Under the pieces are notes generated by a model. The model did no database searches, was not told the origin of the DNA, and saw only the letters and a program-made list of their open reading frames with translations. Shown one piece after another: positions 43,046 to 50,836 of a stretch of DNA of 64,000 bases (positions are counted from its first letter, which is position 1; each line of letters begins with the position of its first letter). The DNA comes from Bacillota bacterium (GTDB lineage Bacteria; Bacillota; Bacilli; Alicyclobacillales; SLC66): positions 1-64,000 of the forward strand of contig JAJZCW010000014.1 in NCBI GenBank assembly GCA_021828865.1, given 5' to 3'. A program made the translations under genes and the position numbers.

Positions 43046-44824
43046 ATGTTTACCGTTTTATTCAAATTGGGATGGTTTTTCAAACAGTATAAAGGTCGCT
43101 ATTTGATTGCGCTGTTCCTACTTATCATCCTGAACTTCGTCGAGGTGGTGCCGCCATCGCTCGTCGGTCATGTGATCGATGGCATTAATCAAGGTACACT
43201 GACAGCCACCACGCTGTTATGGACGATTGGAATTTATTTGGGGCTTATCATCATCAGCTATGTGTTTGGGTACATTTGGCAATACCAATTGTTCGGTGGT
43301 GCCAACGTGCTGCAAAAAACGTTGCGGGCACGGTTGATGAGTCATTTTTTGAAAATGACCCCGACTTTTTTTGAAAAAAATCGCACTGGTGACCTAATGG
43401 CGCGCTCGACCAATGACCTGACGGCAGTTTCCGAAACTGCCGGGTTCGGCATCTTGACCTTGATCGATTCGACCACCTATTCGGCGACGATTCTGCTTGC
43501 CATGGCTACGATGGTCAGTTGGAAATTGACACTGTTATCGCTGATTCCCATGCCGATCATCTCGTTTCTCATGACCAAATACGGCAAAGTGGTGCATGAG
43601 CGCTTTATCAAGGCACAATATGCGTTTGGTCGCATGAATAACCGGGTGCTCGAAACGATATCAGGGATCCGCGTCGTTCGCGCGTATGTCCAGGAACGAG
43701 CAGAAGAAAAGCGTTTTGATGATATTACCGAAGATGTGTTTCAAAAAAATGTCTCAGTGGCGCGGATCGACTCACTCTTTGAGCCCACCATCAAAGTGCT
43801 CGTTGGCATTATGTACCTGATCGGGCTTGGCTATGGGGCGTACCTCGTTTTTCAGAGTCAGATTACGCTTGGCGGATTGACCGCTTTCAATGTGTACCTT
43901 GGGATGCTGATCTGGCCCATGCTTGCGATCGGGGAACTCATTAACACCATGCAACGCGGCAACGCCTCGCTGGATCGTGTGACGGAGACGCTCTCCTATG
44001 AAGCGGATGTGGTGGATACAGAAACGCCAGTTGCCATTGGCATCCCGGAGCAAATCGAATTCAAACAACTCACGTTTCGTTACCCGCTCTCTTCTGTGGA
44101 TAACCTGGTCCATATCATGCTCACCATCAAGCGAGGAGAAACACTTGGCGTAGTGGGACGCACTGGGAGCGGTAAATCAACGCTGATCAAACAAATCCTT
44201 CGCGAGTATCCACCAGCAAAAAGCGGGCAACTATTGATCAATCAGGTTCCCATTGAACAGATCGCCTTTGAAGAGTTGCACGGCTGGCTCGGTTATGTCC
44301 CGCAGGATTCGATGCTTTTTTCCCGCACGGTGGAAGAGAACGTCCGGTTTGGAAAAGCGGAGGCGACCGACAAGGAAATCGCACAAGCACTAGAGATGGC
44401 GAGCTTTACCAAAGATATTTCCATGTTGCCTGATGGACTCCTTACGTTGGTAGGAGAAAGGGGCGTTTCACTTTCTGGCGGGCAAAAGCAGCGATTGGCA
44501 CTCGCACGGGCGCTTTTGATTGACCCGGAAATTCTCATCCTAGATGACGCGATGTCTGCGGTCGACGCAAGGACAGAAGCGCACATTGTGGAGGCGATCC
44601 GGACGTCCCGTAAAGGCAGGACCACCATCATCGCCACCCATCGTTTGTCCGCTATTGAGCATGCCGATTGGAGCATCGTACTAGACGAGGGAGCCATTTC
44701 AGAAGAAGGCACCCACGAAACCCTGATGCAACAGCGCGGCTGGTACTATGATCAATACCTCAGGCAACAGGCGGAAGAAGGGTCTACAGAGGACGAATCA
44801 CTCGAAGCGGAGGTGATCCAATGA
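43046..44824 (+). CDS. ABC exporter subunit 1 (BmrC/LmrC-like)
   Basis: 592 residues: six membrane helices (about 1-310) and a C-terminal ATPase. Walker A is GRTGSGKST, signature LSGGQKQR, Walker B ILILDDAMSAVD. The Asp in place of catalytic Glu marks the degenerate nucleotide site of heterodimeric exporters. It pairs with the next gene, which overlaps by 4 bases. BmrCD/LmrCD-type pumps export drugs or lipids; the substrate is unknown here. The ATG is preceded by a GGGGGTGC stretch. Confidence 0.93.
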   Translation: MFTVLFKLGWFFKQYKGRYLIALFLLIILNFVEVVPPSLVGHVIDGINQGTLTATTLLWTIGIYLGLIIISYVFGYIWQYQLFGGANVLQKTLRARLMSHFLKMTPTFFEKNRTGDLMARSTNDLTAVSETAGFGILTLIDSTTYSATILLAMATMVSWKLTLLSLIPMPIISFLMTKYGKVVHERFIKAQYAFGRMNNRVLETISGIRVVRAYVQERAEEKRFDDITEDVFQKNVSVARIDSLFEPTIKVLVGIMYLIGLGYGAYLVFQSQITLGGLTAFNVYLGMLIWPMLAIGELINTMQRGNASLDRVTETLSYEADVVDTETPVAIGIPEQIEFKQLTFRYPLSSVDNLVHIMLTIKRGETLGVVGRTGSGKSTLIKQILREYPPAKSGQLLINQVPIEQIAFEELHGWLGYVPQDSMLFSRTVEENVRFGKAEATDKEIAQALEMASFTKDISMLPDGLLTLVGERGVSLSGGQKQRLALARALLIDPEILILDDAMSAVDARTEAHIVEAIRTSRKGRTTIIATHRLSAIEHADWSIVLDEGAISEEGTHETLMQQRGWYYDQYLRQQAEEGSTEDESLEAEVIQ

Positions 44825-46833
44825 ACGTCAATCGCCGACTGATACAATATGGGACCTTGTATAAACGCACCTTTATCATTGCGCTCATCATGCTGATGAT
44901 TTCCGTATTGGCTGATCTCAGCGGGCCAATGATCGCAAAAAACATGATCAATCAACACATTGTGGGGATTGAACAGACCTGGTATGAGACAAATGGAGCC
45001 GAGCCACAAGCGGTCTTGTATCACGGACACTACTACAAGCGAGCCGCTTATTTTTCTGCTTCAGAAAAAAAAGGAGCCGCCGCGACCCTTTTTCAGGTGG
45101 ACAGCACCTTTTACTTTATTCCAAAGGCCTTGCCTTTTACCAATGATCCGGTGGTGCATGGCGGGACGTTGACGTTCACATCAGGCGCGAAGTCGCTCAC
45201 TGTCACCGCCATCCCGCTCACGAGACAGCAATTGTTCCAGTTCTATCAACCAGAGATTCCCGGGATGCTGATGGAGGCCATCATTTATTTCGGTCTCATC
45301 GTGGTGTCGGCCATCTTCACCTACGGCCAGCGATTTTTACTGCAGGTTTCCGCCAATCGCATCTTACAACGGATGCGAAGGGACGTCTTTCGCCAAATTG
45401 GTAGGTTATCAGTAGCTTATTTTGACAATTTACCAGCAGGGAAAATCGTGTCTCGCATCACGAATGACACCGAGGCCATTCGGGAGTTTTACGTCACCAT
45501 CGTGGCTAATCTTTTATCCAGCGTGGTGAACATGATTGGCATCTATATCGCACTTTTTATCCTGAATGTTCACTTGGCACTGATGACCCTGCTCTTACTG
45601 CCAATCCTGGGAGTATGGATAGTGTTTTACCGGAAGTATGCGGTGCCTGTGAATCACCAGATTCGCCTTCTATTAAGTGAAATCAATGCGACGATTAATG
45701 AGACCCTGCAGGGAATACCGATTATTCGTGCGTTTCATCGGCAGGAACGAACCTTTAAGGAATTTGATGAACTGAACACCCGTTTTTTCAATGGACAAAT
45801 CCGTCTGCTCAGCATGAACGCAGCGAGCGGCTGGAACCTCGTTGGCGTGCTTCGAGGGATTTTTTTTGTCGCGCTAATCGCCTACTTTGGCTATACGTCC
45901 TTCCACCTTCAAGGAGTGATCCAGTTTGGTGTCCTGTATGCGTTTGTGGACTACCTGAACCGCTTGTTTCAGCCAGTAGTGCAAGTCGTCAATCAGCTAT
46001 CTGGAATGGAACAGGCAAGGGTGGCGGCGGAACGGGTGTTTCAACTCCTCGACGAAGAGGGCATCGAGGTGGTCGACGGGAAAATGGAGCGATATCAGGG
46101 TGATGTCCGGTTTGAAAACGTCTATTTCACTTATGATGGAAAGCAGGATGTCCTGAAGGGCATCTCTTTTGAAGCAAAAATGGGCCAGACGATCGCGCTG
46201 GTCGGTCATACGGGATCAGGAAAAAGCTCAATCATGAACCTCTTGTTCCGGTTCTACGACCCGAGGTCCGGCAGGATAACGATTGACGGAAAGGACATTG
46301 GAGAATTGCCAAGACAGCACGTGAGACAGCATATGGGCATTGTGCTGCAGGATCCATTTCTTTTTACCGGGACGATTGCGAGCAATGTCAGCCTTGAAGA
46401 TCCGTCGATTTCCAGAGAGCGCATCGACAAGGCGTTAAAAGAGGTGGGGGCAGACCGATTGCTTAGCAATCTGTCGCAAGGCTGGGATGAACCGGTGCTG
46501 GAAAAAGGGAGCACGCTATCTGCCGGTCAGCGCCAACTCATCTCCTTTGCGCGGGCGCTTGCGTTTGATCCCGCTATTCTGGTACTAGATGAGGCCACGT
46601 CCAGCATCGATACGGAGACGGAAGCGGTCATCCAGGATGCGCTAGAGGTACTGAAGCGCGGGCGCACCACGTTTATTATCGCGCACCGATTATCCACGAT
46701 TCGCAATGCGGACTTGATTCTGGTGCTTGATCATGGCGCCATCGTGGAGCGAGGGACGCACGATGAACTGATGGCGCACGGTGGGCGCTACTTCCAGATG
46801 TATCAGCTTCAACTGGGAAGCGCATCTGCCTAG
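44821..46833 (+). CDS. ABC exporter subunit 2 (BmrD/LmrD-like)
   Basis: 670 residues. An extra segment of about 90 residues lies between helices 1 and 2 (about 50-140), as in BmrD. The ATPase has Walker A GHTGSGKSS, signature LSAGQRQL and Walker B ILVLDEATSSID with the catalytic Glu, so this subunit holds the competent Walker B and subunit 1 the degenerate one. The start overlaps the previous stop (ATGA), ensuring balanced synthesis. Confidence 0.94.
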   Translation: MNVNRRLIQYGTLYKRTFIIALIMLMISVLADLSGPMIAKNMINQHIVGIEQTWYETNGAEPQAVLYHGHYYKRAAYFSASEKKGAAATLFQVDSTFYFIPKALPFTNDPVVHGGTLTFTSGAKSLTVTAIPLTRQQLFQFYQPEIPGMLMEAIIYFGLIVVSAIFTYGQRFLLQVSANRILQRMRRDVFRQIGRLSVAYFDNLPAGKIVSRITNDTEAIREFYVTIVANLLSSVVNMIGIYIALFILNVHLALMTLLLLPILGVWIVFYRKYAVPVNHQIRLLLSEINATINETLQGIPIIRAFHRQERTFKEFDELNTRFFNGQIRLLSMNAASGWNLVGVLRGIFFVALIAYFGYTSFHLQGVIQFGVLYAFVDYLNRLFQPVVQVVNQLSGMEQARVAAERVFQLLDEEGIEVVDGKMERYQGDVRFENVYFTYDGKQDVLKGISFEAKMGQTIALVGHTGSGKSSIMNLLFRFYDPRSGRITIDGKDIGELPRQHVRQHMGIVLQDPFLFTGTIASNVSLEDPSISRERIDKALKEVGADRLLSNLSQGWDEPVLEKGSTLSAGQRQLISFARALAFDPAILVLDEATSSIDTETEAVIQDALEVLKRGRTTFIIAHRLSTIRNADLILVLDHGAIVERGTHDELMAHGGRYFQMYQLQLGSASA

Positions 46834-47172
46834 TTATATGGATGAATGGGATCGCATGGTGGATGTCAATATTATTGGTAGGTCAGCCGGAGTGGGCATC
46901 GGTTAACGAAGTCCTCATCAGGTCGATCCACCAGGGAAGATGTTCGAGACAGGAGGGAAGGGCAGCGAAAGGGTGGCCAGAAGTTATTGTGGTGATGACC
47001 GCAGTAGGCGCATGGACCTTTCCTGCCTAGTTCCTGCAGTTCTTGCTTGTATACCATTATTTGGAGTGTTCATTACCGTGGTTCGGGCGAAAATTTTTGG
47101 ATATGAGACTTCAGTTGGGGAAAAACATTGATGAGCCACACTTTTGATGATACCTGAAGGAGGCGCCATGCG
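46834..47172 (+). other. 339-base spacer with a possible 39-residue one-helix ORF
   Basis: The best frame is ATG 47012 to TGA 47131, reading MDLSCLVPAVLACIPLFGV and ending in a basic tail, a plausible single membrane helix. It has only a weak ribosome site (taggcg). A second overlapping frame from 46842 looks random. No terminator was found after the exporter genes. Confidence 0.3.
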
Positions 47173-48027
47173 ATGCGCAAGCTTACCCTGATATTGACCT
47201 CGTTATCTACACTCATGCTGTTTGGCTGTGGATCAAACGCTACCACCTCTTCACCTCCGTCCCAAAACAACACAAAAATGACCAGTAAATCGGCGACCCC
47301 CAAATTAAAACAGCAAAATATCGCACTGACCGTTCTGCCAGGTGGTCGACTGGGACCGGACGGGAAGATGCATGATACATTTACGACTCCGAATTTTACT
47401 GTGGTGGCTGGCGTTCCTGTTAAACTTAGCGTGTACAACTATGACAGTGGAAAGCACTCTGTCACGAATGGCGCATTGCACCTGAATCTTGTGGCCAAAG
47501 GTTCCACTAAAAATGGAGTGCCGGCCATCACCACTGCCACTTTTACCCCAGGCAAAGCGGGTAAATACATCTGGCAGTGTATGGAACACTGTGATGGGCA
47601 AAATGGTGGTTGGTCGATGACCCATTTGGGATATATGAGAGGTACGATTAATGTGGTGCCTTATGCGAATAAGCAATACATCTACATGATGATCAAGGAC
47701 AGCCTGCACTACGCCACCGCTGACAAAAAAATACACGATTCTTACAGTCCCACCAGCTTCATTGTTCAAGCGAATATACCAGTACAAGCTACGGTGGAGA
47801 ACTTCGATACAGGCCAGCACAGTTTCACCGACCCTGGGCTGAACATTAACCGTGTGTTTAGGGGAGGCAAAAAAGTGGGAGTTCCCAGCTTGACGACCTT
47901 TACCTTTACGCCGAAAAAGGCGGGGACTTACAGTTGGCGTTGCATTATACCTTGTGATGGTCAAAACAAAGGTTGGGCCATGAATCACAATGGCTATATG
48001 ATGGGCTCCGTGAAGGTGACTCCGTAG
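47173..48027 (+). CDS. Lipoprotein with two CuA-like cupredoxin domains
   Basis: 284 residues. The lipobox is LMLFGC with the lipid-bearing Cys at 19, then a Ser/Thr linker. Two homologous cupredoxin domains follow (about 48-165 and 168-284). Each has a His in a G(K/Q)HS turn (H95, H216) and a late C-x3-C-x10-H-x3-M motif (C136, C140, H151, M155; C257, C261, H272, M276). Two Cys, His and Met recall the binuclear CuA site of cytochrome oxidase subunit II, with a longer Cys-His gap. It is likely an outer-face electron carrier, close to a cytochrome b operon. AAGGAGG precedes the ATG. Confidence 0.85.
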   Translation: MRKLTLILTSLSTLMLFGCGSNATTSSPPSQNNTKMTSKSATPKLKQQNIALTVLPGGRLGPDGKMHDTFTTPNFTVVAGVPVKLSVYNYDSGKHSVTNGALHLNLVAKGSTKNGVPAITTATFTPGKAGKYIWQCMEHCDGQNGGWSMTHLGYMRGTINVVPYANKQYIYMMIKDSLHYATADKKIHDSYSPTSFIVQANIPVQATVENFDTGQHSFTDPGLNINRVFRGGKKVGVPSLTTFTFTPKKAGTYSWRCIIPCDGQNKGWAMNHNGYMMGSVKVTP

Positions 48028-48047
48028 AGTCTGCATGACACACTTGC

Positions 48048-48524
48048 TTACCCACGCTTGTGCTGTTTGTAAAAATGGGCGAGCGCAGTGGCAATCAACT
48101 CGCCCTGATTGTCAAAGACATCCGTGTGAAAAACAATAATGACGCGACTGTTCTGAATGACATGAACTTTTGCGGTCAATTCGCCTTCACGTCCCGGTTT
48201 GATAAAATCAACGGTGATGTTGAGGGTGAATGCTCTTTCTACCGTAGGGTCTATTTGAAATGCTGTTTCTGCCATGGCCGTGTCGACAAAAGCAGTCATC
48301 AATCCACCGTGTAAAATGCCATAACGGTTCAGTAGATCATCTGAAATCGTCATCGAATAGGAGTAGACTCCCACTTCCTTGTCGATCTGCTTAAATCGCA
48401 TGATCTCCTGCACAAAAGCAAGCGGATGATGATAGGTCGCTTTTTTTGCTTGGATCAATTGAAAGATTTCCTGGAGTTCTTCTTCCGGCATTTGCTTTAG
48501 TTCTTCCATGATTTCGTCCAGCAC
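48048..48524 (-). CDS. PaaI-family hotdog thioesterase
   Basis: 158 residues. After an N-terminal helical segment (MPEEELQEIFQLIQAKK), a hotdog domain carries the PaaI motif GILHGGLMTAFVDTAMAETA and the late VDFIKPGREGELTAKV strand. These enzymes hydrolyse acyl- or aryl-CoA; substrate unknown. GTG at 48524 has AAAGGGGAG at 6 bases. It follows the cytochrome b operon on the same strand but is separated by a terminator. Confidence 0.9.
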   Translation of the reverse strand: MLDEIMEELKQMPEEELQEIFQLIQAKKATYHHPLAFVQEIMRFKQIDKEVGVYSYSMTISDDLLNRYGILHGGLMTAFVDTAMAETAFQIDPTVERAFTLNITVDFIKPGREGELTAKVHVIQNSRVIIVFHTDVFDNQGELIATALAHFYKQHKRG

Positions 48525-48553
48525 GAGAAATCTCCCCTTTGCAAGAAATAATA

Positions 48554-48587
48554 AATCTCAAGACCCACACCCGTGGGCCTTGAGATT
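48554..48587 (-). terminator. Terminator of the cytochrome b operon
   Basis: A stem of 15 positions, aatctcaaggcccac / gtgggtcttgagatt (minus strand, one G-T pair) with a 4-base loop, then a T-rich atttattattt. It separates the operon from the thioesterase gene. Confidence 0.85.
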
Positions 48588-48594
48588 CACATGG

Positions 48595-48813
48595 TTATGC
48601 GCGAGTGGTTCTCTTTTTATTCTTCCGATAGGACTGCTTGGCAGATGCGAGCACATTTCCCGTCACCCAAATTCCTAACAATAAGATAGGGATTCCGTAA
48701 ATCAGATCAATAGGGTGCCTGCCAATGCTTCCTTCATAGACAAGCGCAGTTCCATATATTCCTGTTGCCAGAGCGAGAAGCCAGATGACCCATAACATTA
48801 GGCCTTTTTTCAT
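48595..48813 (-). CDS. Small two-helix membrane protein of the cytochrome b operon
   Basis: 72 residues with helices at about 5-25 and 36-56 and a strongly basic C-terminus (KQSYRKNKKRTTRA). No heme or metal motif is seen. GGAGGGA lies 5 bases before the ATG. It is 16 bases after the cytochrome b C-terminal subunit and directly before the operon terminator, so it is probably an accessory subunit or assembly factor. Family unknown. Confidence 0.75.
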   Translation of the reverse strand: MKKGLMLWVIWLLALATGIYGTALVYEGSIGRHPIDLIYGIPILLLGIWVTGNVLASAKQSYRKNKKRTTRA

Positions 48814-48829
48814 CTACATCCCTCCAGGC

Positions 48830-49786
48830 TTAAACGTTGCGTTTATACCAATCACGCCAAATTACTTTATAAAGCGGTAACACTTTCGGCAATTTATTCA
48901 GGCCAGGTATAAACGGTAGAAGCAACAATAACAAGAATAGAATTCCCACGGAATATGCAGCCATTTCATCTCCTGAAGAGGACGTGTTATAGGGCGGAAT
49001 CTGATAGAGGAACGTGTAAGGCGTCAGCCACCATGGGCCTGGATCAGCCACCTCATCATGATTGATTCCCCACTGTCCCCCAAGTATGTCTCTGCTTTTG
49101 GCGATTTGCTCTAGCGGTGCTCCTTGCAGGAAGAGGAGGTCGTTTTGGACGTTCCAACGATAGACACCCTGATTGGTTTCACGATTAAGCGCACCCGAGA
49201 GCAAGCCGGATTTGCCCATCGACCATTCATCCTTCATCATGAGTGCAACAGGGCCGTAGGAGCCAAATGGAACCACCATTTTTCCATTTACCACTTTAGC
49301 TTTTGCCAACGCATTGTTGTAATTTTGGTCCCAAGTCTGTTGTTGTGCAGGACTTGCAGAAGTATACGTGGCTAAAGCCTGTTTGAGTTGGCTATTGCTA
49401 GATGCGGTGGCCAACATTTGTAAGGGGGTCATCACATCAGCTGAATATGGAATCACCTGATACGGCGTTCCCCACCAGGCTTCTGGGTTCAGTGGGCCAA
49501 TCGATTGTGCTGCCGTGATATTCCCTTTCCATCCGTTATTGTAAGGAGGACCATAGGTGGCCATCGCGCTTTGTCCATCCAGATCATTTAATGCAGTTTG
49601 TTCAAACAAAATAGGGTTACTGTTCGCAATTTGCTGATTGGTGATCGCCGGGCTATATGGGGCTTTCCAGATCAGTGAAACTATCACCACCAGAATAACG
49701 ACAATCACAAGACTGATAGTACCTTCTTTGATCAAATCAAAGTCTTTTTGTGGAAATGAATTTGGATCTCTTCTCGCCTTGTTCAT
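48830..49786 (-). CDS. Cytochrome b C-terminal subunit-like protein with large soluble insert
   Basis: 318 residues. One helix near the N-terminus (about 25-43) and one near the C-terminus (about 273-292) flank a soluble region of about 220 residues; WKAPYSPAITNQQIANSNP after helix 1 and the WWLTPYTFLYQIPPY approach to the last helix suggest a much-modified subunit IV/cytochrome b C-terminal partner. No CxxCH heme-c motif is present. It overlaps the cytochrome b gene by 4 bases, so it is surely part of the same complex. Exact homology is inferred. Confidence 0.65.
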   Translation of the reverse strand: MNKARRDPNSFPQKDFDLIKEGTISLVIVVILVVIVSLIWKAPYSPAITNQQIANSNPILFEQTALNDLDGQSAMATYGPPYNNGWKGNITAAQSIGPLNPEAWWGTPYQVIPYSADVMTPLQMLATASSNSQLKQALATYTSASPAQQQTWDQNYNNALAKAKVVNGKMVVPFGSYGPVALMMKDEWSMGKSGLLSGALNRETNQGVYRWNVQNDLLFLQGAPLEQIAKSRDILGGQWGINHDEVADPGPWWLTPYTFLYQIPPYNTSSSGDEMAAYSVGILFLLLLLLPFIPGLNKLPKVLPLYKVIWRDWYKRNV

Positions 49787-50397
49787 TGGGCGTCTCCCTC
49801 CTGGTTGCCTTTCTCAGGGTATGGGGGAACCACACCAAGACGTCGAACCTGCAAAAGGTGCCAACCCACAAGGATGATGAGAACGATAGGCAGGACTGCG
49901 ATATGAAGGCCATAAACTTGTCCATTATTGAGAACGTTAATATAGCCGTCAAGTCCTGAGCCATTGAATGCATCTTTGGCCTGAACCTGGTTCCACTGAG
50001 CGAAAAAGTCCCCTCTTGAAAGATATCCGGTAAATGCGGTGACCACGGCAATCCCAAAGGACAGCGCACCGAGAACCCAAGTGAAAGCGCGACCCTCGCG
50101 CCATGCGCCCATAAAGAATTGGCCCACTAGATGCATGGTCATGAAGAAAAAGAAAGCCTGTACACTCCAGAAGTGTATATTTCTAAAAAAGTATCCCAAG
50201 TGGGAAGTCTGATACCATAAAGTTCCCTTTGAAGCCATGATTATACCTGAGACAATGACGACAAAAAGAGCGCTCAACGTAAAAACGCCAAAACTGTAAA
50301 CGAGTGAAGAGACATAAACAGGCTGTTCAGAAGGAAGCAGGTTTTCCCAAGTTAACTGCTCGGATAGTTTTTTTCTGATAGCAGCAGTCCAGTTCAT
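49783..50397 (-). CDS. Cytochrome b N-terminal domain (b6-type)
   Basis: 204 residues, four helices. Both heme pairs are present with b6 spacing: H75-x13-H89 (HFWSVQAFFFFMTMH) and H165-x14-H180 (HIAVLPIVLIILVGWH). The protein ends after helix D, like cytochrome b6, with the C-terminal part in the next gene. It is expected to be the quinol-oxidising core of a bc-type complex. No Rieske protein or cytochrome c gene is in the window. Its ATG overlaps the stop of a 38-residue ORF upstream. Confidence 0.92.
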   Translation of the reverse strand: MNWTAAIRKKLSEQLTWENLLPSEQPVYVSSLVYSFGVFTLSALFVVIVSGIIMASKGTLWYQTSHLGYFFRNIHFWSVQAFFFFMTMHLVGQFFMGAWREGRAFTWVLGALSFGIAVVTAFTGYLSRGDFFAQWNQVQAKDAFNGSGLDGYINVLNNGQVYGLHIAVLPIVLIILVGWHLLQVRRLGVVPPYPEKGNQEGDAQ

Positions 50398-50510
50398 GAT
50401 TGGCCACCCCCTTTGTGATGAGGGTATTTAAGAAAAACGAATACGATGAACACGACGAGCCATAGTACCCCCGCATAGTAATTGGGCCAGGCATTTGCAT
50501 AATTGATCAA
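50394..50510 (-). CDS. 38-residue single-helix membrane protein leading the cytochrome b operon
   Basis: TTG at 50510, 11 bases after a full AAAGGAGG site, opens 38 codons ending in a TGA that overlaps the cytochrome b ATG (ATGA). The product has one helix (YYAGVLWLVVFIVFVFLKYP) and a short HHKGGGQS tail. An in-frame ATT at 50516 is even better spaced. Size and topology recall the tiny subunits of b6f and bc complexes (PetN, PetL) or CcoQ of cbb3 oxidase, without detectable similarity. The ribosome site and coupling make it a likely real gene. Confidence 0.65.
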   Translation of the reverse strand: MINYANAWPNYYAGVLWLVVFIVFVFLKYPHHKGGGQS

Positions 50511-50625
50511 AGCAATAGCAACCTCCTTTCAAGATGTAATCACTATTATGATGAGCAATCTGATAGGAATTGAGGTCTTTAAGGACTATATAGATAGTTA
50601 TAACATACCATTCGAATAAAATTGT

Positions 50626-50656
50626 AAAAAATGATAAATATATAATATCATTTTTT
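50626..50656. promoter_or_regulatory. AT-only inverted repeat in the divergent spacer
   Basis: A perfect 11-bp inverted repeat, aaaaaatgata / tatcatttttt, with a 9-base loop, in the 326-base gap between the cytochrome b operon and the S9 peptidase. The gap is very AT-rich (50700-50755 is nearly pure A/T) and probably holds both promoters. As RNA the repeat would act as a terminator-like hairpin in either direction. Confidence 0.45.
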
Positions 50657-50836
50657 AGGTAAATAAAAATAAGTATTTTAAGTGGAGGCGTTATTTGAAC
50701 GACCAATTTATTATATAATAATTTATATAATTATAAATTATTTAATTAATCCACCATCTTACTTGTGTGTAGCGGGTAGGATGGCGTGGTATGATACGGG
50801 TGGATGAATTGGTCTAACAGAGAAGGAGTGAACAAC

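Noticed and set aside
46842-47030. 62-codon frame after the ABC exporter
   Set aside because: Composition looks random and no ribosome site is present.
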